Positions 35,494-46,895 of a stretch of DNA of 49,119 bases are shown in pieces. The notes under the pieces are model-generated. The model was not told where the DNA came from. It saw only the letters and a program-made list of their open reading frames with translations, and did not search any database. How positions within the stretch are numbered: position 1 is the stretch's first letter; each line of letters starts with the position of its first letter. The translations under genes and the position numbers were made by a program. The stretch is from Oligoflexia bacterium (GTDB taxonomy: Bacteria > Bdellovibrionota > Bdellovibrionia > JABDDW01): NCBI GenBank assembly GCA_020847095.1, contig JADLCR010000019.1:1-49119 (forward strand), given 5' to 3'.

Positions 35494-36930
35494 CTATTCT
35501 CCCTTAAGCTTTTTCTTTAAGAGGTCATTGACAACGGTCGGTGACCCCTGACCCTTCATTTCTTTCATCACTTGTCCTACGAAAAATCCGAACAACTTAT
35601 CTTTCCCCGATCGATACTGCTCTACCTGACCGGCATTTGCGGCAATAATTTTATCGATGACGGCCTCGATCGCTTTAGTATCCGTGACTTGGACAAGACC
35701 ATTTTCTTTCACGATCTGTTCAACCGTTTTATTTGAGAATTTGCCCGCAGCCAGGTCTTCGAAAATGCCTTTGGCAATTTTACCTGACATCTGCCCTTGA
35801 TCGATCAGACGCACCAAATCTCCCAACTGATCAGCATTCACAGGAGAATCCGCAACTTCTTTTTTCTGATCATTCAAAACTCTCAGCAACTCACTCATGA
35901 TCCAGTTGCTGGTCCCTTTGGGATTATTGGATCGCTTGACCGCCGTTTCAAAATATTGAGCCAGATCCCGCGATTGCGTCAAGATTTGAGCGTCGTACCT
36001 CGGAAGCCCAAACTGCGTCGCAAATCGGTTCATTTTCTCGTAAGGCAGTTCAGGAAGTTGCTTTCTTACCCCATCGATCCATTCATCGGACAGCCTTAAT
36101 GGAAGCAAGTCGGGATCGGGAAAGTAGCGGTAGTCGTGGGCCTCTTCTTTTGATCTCATTCCGACCGTGCGGTTTTTATCCGGATCATACAGCCGTGTCT
36201 CTTGAACAATCTTTTGTCCTTGCTCAATGAGATCAATTTGACGGCCAATTTCATACTCAATCGCTTTTTCAACAAATCGGAAGCTGTTGATGTTTTTCAA
36301 TTCAACTTTAGTTCCGAATTTTTCAGCCCCTCGAGTGCGCACACTAACGTTGGCATCACACCTGAGGCTTCCTTCGTCCATGTTTCCGTCGCAAACGCCC
36401 AGATAAAGAAGCACAGAGCGTAATGCACGCAAATACTCTCCAGCCTGTTTTGGAGTTCTCATATCGGGCTCGCTCACGATCTCCAAAAGCGGGACGCTGC
36501 TTCTATTCAGGTTTACTAGACTAAATTCGCCGTGATGAGTGTTTTTTCCTGCGTCCTCTTCCATATGGATGCGCGTTACACCAACGGTCATTTCATTGCC
36601 GTCGACTAGAAAAGTAAGTTTTCCGCCAAGGCAAATCGGCTCTTCGTACTGTGATATTTGGTAACCCTTCGGAAGATCAGGGTAGAAATAATTCTTTCTG
36701 GCAAAGATGTTGTGCTTCTGTATTTTGCAATTGAGTGCAAGCCCCGTCAGAATAGCGAAATCCACTACTTGTTTGTTCAATACGGGCAACGCTCCTGGAA
36801 GTCCCGTACAGACTGGGCAAACATTTTCGTTGTCCCCATGGCCAAAGGCCGTGGGACAAGAACAAAATATTTTCGATTTCGTCAACAGTTGGGCGTGAAC
36901 CTCAAGACCAATGACAGCTTCAAAATCCAT
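35494..36930 (-). CDS. gatB: Asp/Glu-tRNA amidotransferase subunit B
   Basis: GatB binds mischarged Glu-tRNA-Gln or Asp-tRNA-Asn and activates it with ATP. The start [25 protein letters not shown] at 36930 follows AAGGAGG with 4 bases between. The GatB core and the C-terminal YqeY-like helical region (from about 330, with [36 protein letters not shown]) are complete; the length is 478. The gatA stop lies inside its first codons (11-base overlap). Confidence 0.98.
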   Translation of the reverse strand: MDFEAVIGLEVHAQLLTKSKIFCSCPTAFGHGDNENVCPVCTGLPGALPVLNKQVVDFAILTGLALNCKIQKHNIFARKNYFYPDLPKGYQISQYEEPICLGGKLTFLVDGNEMTVGVTRIHMEEDAGKNTHHGEFSLVNLNRSSVPLLEIVSEPDMRTPKQAGEYLRALRSVLLYLGVCDGNMDEGSLRCDANVSVRTRGAEKFGTKVELKNINSFRFVEKAIEYEIGRQIDLIEQGQKIVQETRLYDPDKNRTVGMRSKEEAHDYRYFPDPDLLPLRLSDEWIDGVRKQLPELPYEKMNRFATQFGLPRYDAQILTQSRDLAQYFETAVKRSNNPKGTSNWIMSELLRVLNDQKKEVADSPVNADQLGDLVRLIDQGQMSGKIAKGIFEDLAAGKFSNKTVEQIVKENGLVQVTDTKAIEAVIDKIIAANAGQVEQYRSGKDKLFGFFVGQVMKEMKGQGSPTVVNDLLKKKLKGE

Positions 36931-38383
36931 GGGGCCTCCTTGGGGCCAAGCCAAGATTCTGCTCTACGGTGAATGCGGCTTGAATGATCTTTTCCTCGTC
37001 CCAGTGTTTTGCCATAAGCTGAAATCCAATGGGGAGCCCCGACTTGGTAAACCCGCAATTAACGCTTAAGGCCGGAATCCCGGCTAGCGACGGCGGCAAA
37101 GTAAAAATGTCGTTTAAATACATGGCGAGCGGGTCGTCAGCTTTTTCACCCAACTTAAACGCGGGACCTGTTGCCACAGGGGCGGCGATAACATCTACCT
37201 GTTTAAACGCTTTGACAAAATCATCGCGCAACAGCCGTCTTACCTGACAGGCTTTTTTGTAATAGGCGTCGTAATATCCTGATGAAAGCGCAAACGTTCC
37301 AAGCATAATGCGTCTTTTTGGCTCCGCACCAAATCCTTCGCCCCTTGAGCGACAGTAGAGATCCATAAGGTCTTTAGAATCTTTTGAGCGATGACCGTAC
37401 TTAACGCCATCGTATCTGGCTAAATTGGAACTCGCTTCACAGGGTGCGATTAGATAATAAACAGCTATGCCGTGGGAGGTGAGTGGCAATGAAAGCGGAA
37501 CGATTTCTGCCCCCTGAGATTTTAAAACGGCAATAGCATTATCGACGGCTGCTCGCACCTCAGGCTCAATGCCGTCTGCAAAATATTCTTTAGGCAGGCC
37601 CACTTTAAAACCTTTTACGTTTTTCACCAGTGCTTTTGAAAAATCCGGAACCGCTTGCACGGCCGTTGTGGAGTCTTTAGGGTCTTTGCCAGAAATCGCC
37701 TGAAGCATGAGAGCCGCATCTTGTACTGAATGAGTCATGGGCCCGACCTGATCTAACGAACTTGCAAATGCCACCACACCATATCTCGATACTCTTCCAT
37801 AGGTGGGCTTTATACCTGTCAGTCCGCAAAACGCTGCAGGTTCTCGAATACTTCCGCCCGTATCCGTTCCGATAGCCCCCGGGACGAGTCTTGCGGCCAC
37901 TGCTGCGGCCGAGCCTCCGCTTGAACCCCCCGGTACTCTTGATGTGTCCCAAGGATTTTTCACCGGACCAAAAGCCGAGTTTTCGTTACTCGCGCCCATT
38001 GCGAATTCATCTAAATTTGTTTTTCCAATTGTAATCGCGCCCGCGGCTTCAAGCTTTTCCACCACAGTCGAAGAATATGGCGGAACAAAATTTTCTAAAA
38101 TCTTAGATCCTGCCGTGGTGCGCACACCTTTGGTCAGCAGAATGTCCTTGATCCCAACAGGGACACCGGCGAGCAGCCCGGGATCTCGTTTTTGAGAAAC
38201 CATGCGATCAACTTTTTCCGCCTGCTCCAGCGCCTGATCGTCTGTAAGCGTAATGAAGGCGTTGAGTTCTTTATTTTTATTTTTTGCGCGAGCCAGGGCT
38301 TCTGTGGCAACAGTCTTTGCCGAAACCTCGCCGCTTCGAACTTTTTTAGCGATTTCAAAAATGCCTTGATCCAAAAGACTCAA
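36920..38383 (-). CDS. gatA: Asp/Glu-tRNA amidotransferase subunit A
   Basis: The amidase subunit releases ammonia from glutamine for transamidation. The amidase-signature catalytic triad is Lys79 (VGIKD), Ser154 (GGSSGG) and Ser178 (TDTGGSIR), at the same numbers as in Staphylococcus aureus GatA. The length of 487 is normal. It sits between gatC and gatB in the usual C-A-B order. Confidence 0.98.
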   Translation of the reverse strand: MSLLDQGIFEIAKKVRSGEVSAKTVATEALARAKNKNKELNAFITLTDDQALEQAEKVDRMVSQKRDPGLLAGVPVGIKDILLTKGVRTTAGSKILENFVPPYSSTVVEKLEAAGAITIGKTNLDEFAMGASNENSAFGPVKNPWDTSRVPGGSSGGSAAAVAARLVPGAIGTDTGGSIREPAAFCGLTGIKPTYGRVSRYGVVAFASSLDQVGPMTHSVQDAALMLQAISGKDPKDSTTAVQAVPDFSKALVKNVKGFKVGLPKEYFADGIEPEVRAAVDNAIAVLKSQGAEIVPLSLPLTSHGIAVYYLIAPCEASSNLARYDGVKYGHRSKDSKDLMDLYCRSRGEGFGAEPKRRIMLGTFALSSGYYDAYYKKACQVRRLLRDDFVKAFKQVDVIAAPVATGPAFKLGEKADDPLAMYLNDIFTLPPSLAGIPALSVNCGFTKSGLPIGFQLMAKHWDEEKIIQAAFTVEQNLGLAPRRPHGF

Positions 38384-38402
38384 ATCTCTACTCTCCCGTT
38401 AA

Positions 38403-38687
38403 TTAAAGTACTGGCGGAACCTTAAACAGATTTCCCGACCGATCAGGTGCATTGGATAATAAATCATCCGGAGACAAAGATGGCTCCACTTTGTCTTCTC
38501 GAAAGTTAACGGCCATGTCCGTTGCGGTCACAAGGGGCTCAACGCCGGTCGTATCAACCTTTGAGAGTTGGCTGACATAATCCAGAATTCCGGTTAGTTG
38601 TTTGGAGTACGTTTGGACCTCTTTTTCCGTCAATTCGAGGCGGGCCAAATGAGCTATCTTGCGAATGGTTTCTTCAGAAACTGCCAT
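38403..38687 (-). CDS. gatC: Asp/Glu-tRNA amidotransferase subunit C
   Basis: The small subunit that stabilises GatA-GatB. It has the usual start (VSEETIRKIAHLARLELTEKE), the central LTGILDYVSQLSKVDT and a C-terminal LSNAPDRSGNLFKVPPVL tail. The length is 94 residues. AGGAG precedes the ATG. It is the first gene of the gatCAB-asmA-ppx-DUF192 unit, divergent from ligA. Confidence 0.97.
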   Translation of the reverse strand: MAVSEETIRKIAHLARLELTEKEVQTYSKQLTGILDYVSQLSKVDTTGVEPLVTATDMAVNFREDKVEPSLSPDDLLSNAPDRSGNLFKVPPVL

Positions 38688-38812
38688 AAAGACTCCTGGT
38701 TTGTACTAATCGCATCAAAATAGGTGAGAACCGCGGATGATTCAATCATCTTGTCGCCTTAATGCGCCTTGTCAATGATGGATTTATCTGCAAAGTTGGA
38801 GTAACCGAATAG

Positions 38813-40921
<2,109 letters not shown>

Positions 40922-40992
40922 TTTATCCCACTGGCCAAAGCTCACTCAGTGATAAAATTTTATAGTCGATACACTTTAACCAGGAGGGTGAG

Positions 40993-42567
40993 GTGAGCCG
41001 CATTTTCATCACTGCCGCAATCATCAATTGTGTTTTGTCCACGACGAGTTTTGCTACCGAAAAATATCTAGTCAAAGTAAACGATCCCAACAGACTTTCA
41101 GAAATCATCTCCAAAGGTGGTCTGAGACTGGTTAATTGGATTCCACAACTTAATATCGCTGTTACCGAACCCTTAAATAAGACTTCATTAGACAAGCTCA
41201 CGATTCAAAAAATTTCTGATGACAAAGATGTCAGATATCTCGAACCAAGCAGTGTTTGGTATGCCATCGCAAAACCCACGGACCCTCGATATGGAAGTCA
41301 AACAGCTCCTCGAAAGCTCAACCTCGAAGCCGCATGGGATATCGAAACTGGAAAACCAGAAACTCTTGTTTCCGTTATCGACACGGGCGTGGATTATAAT
41401 CATGAAGATTTAGTCAATCGAATGTGGACAAACCCAAATGAAATTCCTGGTAACTCCGCTGATGACGATGGAAACGGATACGTTGACGATGTTCGGGGCT
41501 GGAATTTTGCCCTAAATAATTCTGACCCCAAAGACGGACAGTTTCACGGAACCCATGTCTCCGGGATAGTAGGCGCTGAGGCTAATAACGGAAAAGGCAT
41601 CGCCGGAACATCTTGGAACCTGCGCATTATGGCGGTCAAGTTTTTGGGCGATGATGGCACTGGACGCATAGAAAACGCCATTCCCGCAATTGTGTACTCG
41701 GCTGATAACGGAGCGAAAATTATCAACGCGAGCTGGGGAGGTGGTCCCGAATCCCAGGCGCTTAAAGATGCCATTTTATACGCGCAATCTAAAGGAGTCT
41801 TATTTGTCGCCGCCGCTGGCAACAACGGGCAAGACGCTGAGACTAAGAATTTTTACCCAGCGAGTTTTAATCTTCCAAACATGGTCACCGTAGCGGCCCT
41901 AAGCAAAAGCACCGGGCTTGCGGATTTTTCAAACTTTGGAAAAACCATAATCCATCTCGCAGCGCCCGGCCAAGATATTTTATCTCTGGGTCTTGGCAAC
42001 TCCTATCGATCCGAAAGCGGAACGAGCATGGCGGCACCCGCCGTTAGCGGAGTGGCCGCGCTCGTCTTGTCGGCTCACCCAAACATTGATGTGATCACTC
42101 TTAAAAATGCCTTGCTGAATGCTTCGCAAACTGATTCTTCATTGTCAGGAAAACTTGCTACGAATGGGGCATTGAATGCCGCGCTGGCGCTTAGCCAGTT
42201 TCAAAACGGCTTTCAACTGTGGCCCGGCAAAATGACTCTTAGTCAAAATGCCACTTTTCAAATGACGGCCTATGAGTCACAGGGTGGATTAAATTGGTCC
42301 TCAAGTGATGGCAATGTGGCGACGGTGGACGCCGCCGGCGTTGTGACGAGCCACAATACTGGAACCGCTGTCATCAATGTTCAAGATCAAACCGGCGCCT
42401 CACGCCAGGCAACAATTGTTGTCACCTCTGGGAGTTCAAGCTCGAATCCTGGCGGCGGCGGAGGATGTAATTCAAAATCAAATCCCACAGAATCGTCGCC
42501 CATTGCCCTTGGCTATTTAGGTCTTCCATTGGCTCTTGGATTAGTTCTCAGACGAAGAAAATTCTAG
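40993..42567 (+). CDS. Secreted subtilisin-like protease with sorting-type tail
   Basis: An S8 serine protease with a signal peptide (residues 1-21), an inhibitor I9-like propeptide (about 22-90) and the catalytic triad Asp130 (VIDTGVD), His185 (HGTHVSG) and Ser345 (SGTSMAAP), plus oxyanion Asn277. A Big_2-like Ig domain lies at about 412-478. The tail is Ser/Gly-rich, then Cys492 and a hydrophobic helix (about 503-519) ending in RRRKF. That three-part tail resembles MYXO-CTERM or GlyGly-CTERM sorting signals that anchor proteins on the cell surface. AGGAGGGTGAG precedes the GTG start. The 3' end overlaps the next gene by 4 bases. Confidence 0.93.
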   Translation: MSRIFITAAIINCVLSTTSFATEKYLVKVNDPNRLSEIISKGGLRLVNWIPQLNIAVTEPLNKTSLDKLTIQKISDDKDVRYLEPSSVWYAIAKPTDPRYGSQTAPRKLNLEAAWDIETGKPETLVSVIDTGVDYNHEDLVNRMWTNPNEIPGNSADDDGNGYVDDVRGWNFALNNSDPKDGQFHGTHVSGIVGAEANNGKGIAGTSWNLRIMAVKFLGDDGTGRIENAIPAIVYSADNGAKIINASWGGGPESQALKDAILYAQSKGVLFVAAAGNNGQDAETKNFYPASFNLPNMVTVAALSKSTGLADFSNFGKTIIHLAAPGQDILSLGLGNSYRSESGTSMAAPAVSGVAALVLSAHPNIDVITLKNALLNASQTDSSLSGKLATNGALNAALALSQFQNGFQLWPGKMTLSQNATFQMTAYESQGGLNWSSSDGNVATVDAAGVVTSHNTGTAVINVQDQTGASRQATIVVTSGSSSSNPGGGGGCNSKSNPTESSPIALGYLGLPLALGLVLRRRKF

Positions 42568-43532
42568 ATGCCTTCGAGGGCCGCCTCATAAAGGGCGGCC
42601 TCTTCATTTTTCTTAATTCTCAAAAGCTCTCTGGCCTTGGTCGATAGATCAAATCGATAAACTCGGTTAAGTCTGCAAGCCTCAACAAAAACTGGAAGAG
42701 CGTGTTTGTACTCTTGAATTTCAAATAGACTTCTTGCCAAATGAATCGCTGACTCTTCGTCTTGGGGGTTGAGTCCAAATGCCTTTCCGAGTTCAAACGC
42801 AGCTTGCTCATAGCTTTTTTCTTGAAAGTAAATCAATCCCTTTGCCCTACGAATAAAACTGGATGTCGGATTTTTTGAGAGACCTTGCTTCAATGCCAAA
42901 AATGCCTTTTCTCTCTTGCCTGCATCGTAAAGACTTTTTCCTAACAGCGCCCAAGAGCGGTCGTCTTTGCCATTAAGAACAGTGGCCAAAGCACATTGTC
43001 TCGCCGTTTCATCGATGAATCCGTCTTGGTAATTAATCCAACACAGCCGCGATCGTAATTCCGCCAGCGAGCCAAGATTTTTCACCGCCTCGACGTACAC
43101 TTGACGTGCTTCGTAGCGCTCTTGAGCAAGCTCCAGTATCTCACCCAAACTGAAAACGGGTAGGGACCATTTCGGTTTAAGCCTAATCGCTTGTCGTAGA
43201 GATTCGATCGATTCATCAATTTTTTTATTTTGATGTTGGGCCAGCGCCAAGTCGTAAAGAATCGATGGGTTTTTTGATTCCCTTTGAAAGGCAATTTCCA
43301 AATAGTGTAAGGATTCGGGCCATTTTCGGTAGCGCGCATAGAGCCTGCCAACATCAACGTAAGCGGCAGCGGTTTCTTGGCTGTTGAGGTAATCGGTTAT
43401 GTTTTTCTTAGCTTGAGGCCATTGTTTATTTCGGATTTGCATTTCAGCAAGTTGCAATCGCGCATCCGCTGCCCAAACTGGTGTTATTCCAGCGATGACT
43501 ATTTGAAAGACCAAAACCAAAGTGACCATCAT
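42564..43532 (-). CDS. Exported TPR protein
   Basis: A signal peptide (hydrophobic residues 3-17, cleavage near VWAA) is followed by about eight TPR units (for instance LYARYRKWPESLHYLEIAFQRES, IYFQEKSYEQAAFELGKAFGLNPQD) over the rest of the 322 residues. Probably a periplasmic or surface scaffold; the partner is unknown. No clear ribosome binding site precedes the tandem ATG codons at 43532 and 43529. Confidence 0.8.
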   Translation of the reverse strand: MMVTLVLVFQIVIAGITPVWAADARLQLAEMQIRNKQWPQAKKNITDYLNSQETAAAYVDVGRLYARYRKWPESLHYLEIAFQRESKNPSILYDLALAQHQNKKIDESIESLRQAIRLKPKWSLPVFSLGEILELAQERYEARQVYVEAVKNLGSLAELRSRLCWINYQDGFIDETARQCALATVLNGKDDRSWALLGKSLYDAGKREKAFLALKQGLSKNPTSSFIRRAKGLIYFQEKSYEQAAFELGKAFGLNPQDEESAIHLARSLFEIQEYKHALPVFVEACRLNRVYRFDLSTKARELLRIKKNEEAALYEAALEGI

Positions 43533-43607
43533 TTAAGAATCATAGAGACTCTGGGGCGTCGTTGACAAGTATTGACAACAAGACAGAGAGACCCTCATGC
43601 TGAATGT

Positions 43608-44123
43608 ATGAAAACCCTGCTGCTCTTGCCTCTCATTTACTCCCTGGCGGCGACGGCCCCCAATTGCCCGCGCCCTTTGGATATGAATGAAGAAGAAAAG
43701 GTCAGCGCCTATTGGCAGTGTCTTGAGAAAAAGCAGCAGTTTTGTGAGAAAAACTTGAAAGTTGCAGGATGCCCAGCATTTCTCGCCGGACTAAAAGCAA
43801 AACAGCCCCCCAGCTTCGAACCGGCACAAATCAACCCTCAGGATCTCTGCTCAATCCAAAAAACCGGCGCTTATATTTGTCGCCAGCAACCGTTTCATTT
43901 AATCGTTAAAGAAAAACCCAAGGATCAGCCTATAAGCTTGCCCGCGCAAAGCCGCGAGTCAGGCGAAACACCGCCAGAGCAGGGACAAACACCGAAGCAA
44001 GCACCTAATGCCGCTGCAGAGCAGGGGCCCGCTTCAAATCAAGAAGCCATTCCGCCTGAATTACAAAAAGAGATCAACAACTTGAAACAACCCGAAAGCA
44101 ATAGCGAACGCCCACCGCAATAA
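43608..44123 (+). CDS. Small exported Cys-containing protein, unknown
   Basis: I choose the ATG at 43608, which begins a signal peptide (KTLLLLPLIYSLAATAP); the open frame starts 36 bases earlier at a TTG. The mature N-terminal 80 residues hold seven cysteines, suggesting disulfides, followed by a Pro/Gln/Glu/Ala-rich, probably disordered tail. No family is recognised and no good ribosome binding site is seen. Confidence 0.6.
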   Translation: MKTLLLLPLIYSLAATAPNCPRPLDMNEEEKVSAYWQCLEKKQQFCEKNLKVAGCPAFLAGLKAKQPPSFEPAQINPQDLCSIQKTGAYICRQQPFHLIVKEKPKDQPISLPAQSRESGETPPEQGQTPKQAPNAAAEQGPASNQEAIPPELQKEINNLKQPESNSERPPQ

Positions 44124-44148
44124 AAAAACGCCCGTTTTTCAACGGGCG
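44122..44148 (-). terminator. Intrinsic terminator of the histone gene
   Basis: On the minus strand CGCCCGTT pairs with AACGGGCG around GAAA and is followed by seven T. It lies about 30 bases after the histone stop codon and overlaps the end of the convergent small exported-protein gene. Confidence 0.88.
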
Positions 44149-44177
44149 CTCATTCTTCGTTATTCGGAACAATCACA

Positions 44178-44372
44178 TTAAATGTGATCGATTACGATAT
44201 CTCGGGCCATAACTGTTTTACGGCCGTCTTGACGGGCATGTTCCATACCCTTTTCGCAAAGACGTTCAACAGCCTTGCTCAGTACGTCAATCGTTTCAGC
44301 GCTGGTATTGCACTGACCCTTTTCCTTAATGTACTTTTTAACTTTGCTCGTCACCACCAATACATCTGCCAT
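44178..44372 (-). CDS. Bacterial histone-fold DNA-binding protein
   Basis: A 64-residue protein consisting of one histone fold. The C-terminal block RKTVMARDI (residues 51-59) matches the RKT DNA contact and the ARG/ASP pair of archaeal histones such as HMf. The long central helix is about residues 25-48. It resembles the Bdellovibrio bacteriovorus histone Bd0055, which coats or bends DNA in the nucleoid. The start at 44372 has AAGGGAG 8 bases upstream; the open frame extends 23 codons further, without a matching ribosome binding site. Like Bd0055, it ends soon after helix 3, so it has no tail. A strong terminator follows. Confidence 0.92.
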   Translation of the reverse strand: MADVLVVTSKVKKYIKEKGQCNTSAETIDVLSKAVERLCEKGMEHARQDGRKTVMARDIVIDHI

Positions 44373-44503
44373 TTTGAAATCTCCCTTAAGATGGTCGTTA
44401 ATGTCGGGACCCATTAAATTGATTTTGAGCGCCAGATTCAAGATAATTCGAGTTAATGTGTGGTTTAGGTCATGATTCGATGCGTTAACTTTTGAGAATT
44501 CGG

Positions 44504-44525
44504 CACAATTTTCGTTGTGTATAAT
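44504..44525 (+). promoter_or_regulatory. Putative -10 box with adjoining inverted repeat
   Basis: TATAAT at 44520-44525 lies 26 bases before the ATG of the outer-membrane protein gene. Directly upstream, CACAA (44504-44508) and TTGTG (44515-44519) form an inverted repeat with 6 bases between, a possible operator. No good -35 is found at 17 bases spacing. Confidence 0.4.
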
Positions 44526-44551
44526 ATCTTAAATCGAACAAAAGGGGTCTT

Positions 44552-45412
44552 ATGCAAGGTCTTTTGGCGGCACTAATTCTGGTTTTTTCTTCGATAACCT
44601 ATGCTCAATCCCGAGATTTAGGGGGCGGCGGATTTAATATTGGAGCTACTCAAAGTCGCCGCTCTTCAGAAAGATTCAATATTTTAGATTGGATTCGAAG
44701 CCAACAAGCCGCCGTTAGAGCCCAAGACGCCAAGTATGGACGCGCCGGCGGAGGCGGTCCTGGGCCGTATCCGGATTTGACCCTCACTTACTGGCAAGAT
44801 CAAGGCGATGTCACACGCCAAAGTACAAAACTTGGAAAAACCGTCCGCAATGCCGGCCGTGTTCAATTTTTGCTCGACGACCTTTTTAGACAAGGCAACA
44901 AAACGCGCACCCTCAATATTGATTTGGGATTTGAAGCCTTTTTAAGTCAAACAAATCAATTTACTCCGGAGCCCTCCATTACCCAGCAAACTCACAAATA
45001 TTCTGAAATGGGCGGTGGTGTAGCATTGCGGCCCATTGGACGCAGCTCACAGGATACGGGCCTACTTCTCAAGGCCGGATATGTGCATCTCGACCAAACG
45101 GGACTCTGGTCAAACACCCAATCTCCAATTTCCATGTATGCCACCTACGTTGGGGCCGAAGCAAAACTGTACTTACTTCCATTTTTGGGCGGACGGGCCG
45201 AATATTTTTCCACACTTGAAACTGAAATTGGAAGTCTGAACTCAAAATGGAAAATGCAGAAATTTACTTATGGCGCCTTCTTAGAAATTTTTCTAATTAA
45301 TCTCGAAGCTCACCTTTTTAGTCACGAATTCGTCTTGACTGAGGCCGCGACGGCCAACTCGACAAAAGAAATTCATACCGGCATTGGATTTGCGGGAAGT
45401 CTACATTTCTAA
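44552..45412 (+). CDS. Predicted outer-membrane protein, unknown
   Basis: A signal peptide (residues 1-18, ending TYAQ) is followed by a Gly/Ser/Arg-rich stretch and then alternating beta-type segments with Gly and aromatic residues, finishing in GFAGSLHF, an outer-membrane barrel-like C-terminal strand. AAGGGG stands 5 bases before the ATG. It is divergent from the histone gene, about 180 bases apart, and convergent with nuoN, ending 5 bases from it. No specific family is recognised. Confidence 0.7.
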   Translation: MQGLLAALILVFSSITYAQSRDLGGGGFNIGATQSRRSSERFNILDWIRSQQAAVRAQDAKYGRAGGGGPGPYPDLTLTYWQDQGDVTRQSTKLGKTVRNAGRVQFLLDDLFRQGNKTRTLNIDLGFEAFLSQTNQFTPEPSITQQTHKYSEMGGGVALRPIGRSSQDTGLLLKAGYVHLDQTGLWSNTQSPISMYATYVGAEAKLYLLPFLGGRAEYFSTLETEIGSLNSKWKMQKFTYGAFLEIFLINLEAHLFSHEFVLTEAATANSTKEIHTGIGFAGSLHF

Positions 45413-45416
45413 TCAA

Positions 45417-46895
45417 TTACTCAATTAAATTTGAAATGCTCTTGATTGCTGGCGTGTAAAATGGAACAGAAGCAACACCCATGACAATACAAAGCACTGC
45501 CGTGACCGTGACTACGGCAAACGTCAGCGGTGCTTTACCAACTTCAATTCTCTCATGAGATTCCTTCATGTACATGTAAACAATCACTCGAAGATAGTAA
45601 TAAACCGCAATGACGCTATTGAGTATGGCAAATACCGCGAGACCCAAAAATCCCTCTTTAAAAGCTGCTGCGAACAAATAAAATTTTCCCAAAAATCCCG
45701 CCGTTGGTGGAATTCCAGCCAGCGACAGAACGAAAATGGTAAGCGCCAAGCCAAGTACTGGGTACTTAAATCCAAGACCTGAATAATCCGCGATCGATAA
45801 TTGCCCGCGCTCTTCTTTTTCAATAAGGCTGACTACAGCAAAGGCCCCTAGGTTCATCACAGTATAAGATGCTAAATAAAATAATGCAGCACCAGCTCCA
45901 TCGGCATTCTTTGAGGCCGCTGCCGAAATAACTCCGATCATGATGTATCCGGCATGAGCAACACTAGAGTACGCAATCATGCGCTTAATATTGTCCTGAA
46001 CAATGGCCGCTAAGTTTCCGACAGTCATCGTGAGAACGGCGGCAACCTGAAGGGCAAATATGAGATTTGCGTCCGCTTGAAAAATCCCTTCCACCGCAAG
46101 TCTAATGAAAAGGGTGAACATGACGACTTTCACTCCTGTGGCCATAAAGCCCGTCACAGAGGTGGGAGCTCCTTGGTAAACATCAGGGGTCCATGCGTGA
46201 AACGGAAAAAGACTAACTTTAAAGCCCAGGCCGGCCACCAATAAGACAAGGCCAACCAAAAAAAGTCTATTTGCTGAAGATAAAATTAATGCCTGAGCCG
46301 CTAGCGGCTTAAGGGCCGTGGTTCCTGTGGTTCCAAAAATGAACGCGACGCCGTAAAGAAACAGAGCGGATGCGAAACTTCCCAAAATGAAATACTTGAA
46401 AGCAGCTTCTTTTGTAAAGCGCTGCTCGTGGCCTAGAGCAATCAAAATATAAAGAGAGATGGACATAATTTCTAGGCCGACGAAACCAACAACTAAATCG
46501 ACACTGCTATTAAGAATGAGCATGCCAACCGCGGCTATACAAATGAGAAAAATATGCTCAGCAAAAGACTGTCCCCTTGTGGAGACATTTCCGTGACTAA
46601 GAAGCATGGTCATCGCCGTAATCAACAGCACACACAAGTTTGAATAGTTGGCGAGATGGTCAAAAGTTAAAACACCGCTGAAAACGGCTTGGGCGTCCAA
46701 TTTAGATTGGGCCACCGTCCCCAAAAGGGCAAGAAAGACTCCACCGAGACCGAAAAACAGGCTGAGTAAATTTGATGGTTCTACATTTCGTCTCAATACT
46801 TTAATGGTAATTGGAATAAGTCCAAAAACCGTCAATGCGGCCATCGGAAGCAGAAACAGCGCTTCTGATAAAGTTGGAAAAGCCAAGTTAGTCAT
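45417..46895 (-). CDS. nuoN: NADH-quinone oxidoreductase subunit N
   Basis: An antiporter-like proton-pumping subunit of complex I. Some 14 hydrophobic segments and the family blocks VGLEIMSISLYILIAL, PFHAWTPDVYQGAPTSVTGFMATGVKV and AYSSVAHAGYIMIGV are present. The length of 492 is typical. It begins with a 4-base overlap with nuoM. It is the last nuo gene seen here. Confidence 0.98.
   Translation of the reverse strand: MTNLAFPTLSEALFLLPMAALTVFGLIPITIKVLRRNVEPSNLLSLFFGLGGVFLALLGTVAQSKLDAQAVFSGVLTFDHLANYSNLCVLLITAMTMLLSHGNVSTRGQSFAEHIFLICIAAVGMLILNSSVDLVVGFVGLEIMSISLYILIALGHEQRFTKEAAFKYFILGSFASALFLYGVAFIFGTTGTTALKPLAAQALILSSANRLFLVGLVLLVAGLGFKVSLFPFHAWTPDVYQGAPTSVTGFMATGVKVVMFTLFIRLAVEGIFQADANLIFALQVAAVLTMTVGNLAAIVQDNIKRMIAYSSVAHAGYIMIGVISAAASKNADGAGAALFYLASYTVMNLGAFAVVSLIEKEERGQLSIADYSGLGFKYPVLGLALTIFVLSLAGIPPTAGFLGKFYLFAAAFKEGFLGLAVFAILNSVIAVYYYLRVIVYMYMKESHERIEVGKAPLTFAVVTVTAVLCIVMGVASVPFYTPAIKSISNLIE

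Noticed and set aside
44172-44188. 7-bp palindrome around the histone stop codon
   Set aside because: Short, mostly coding, no T run, and the real terminator lies about 30 bases further on.
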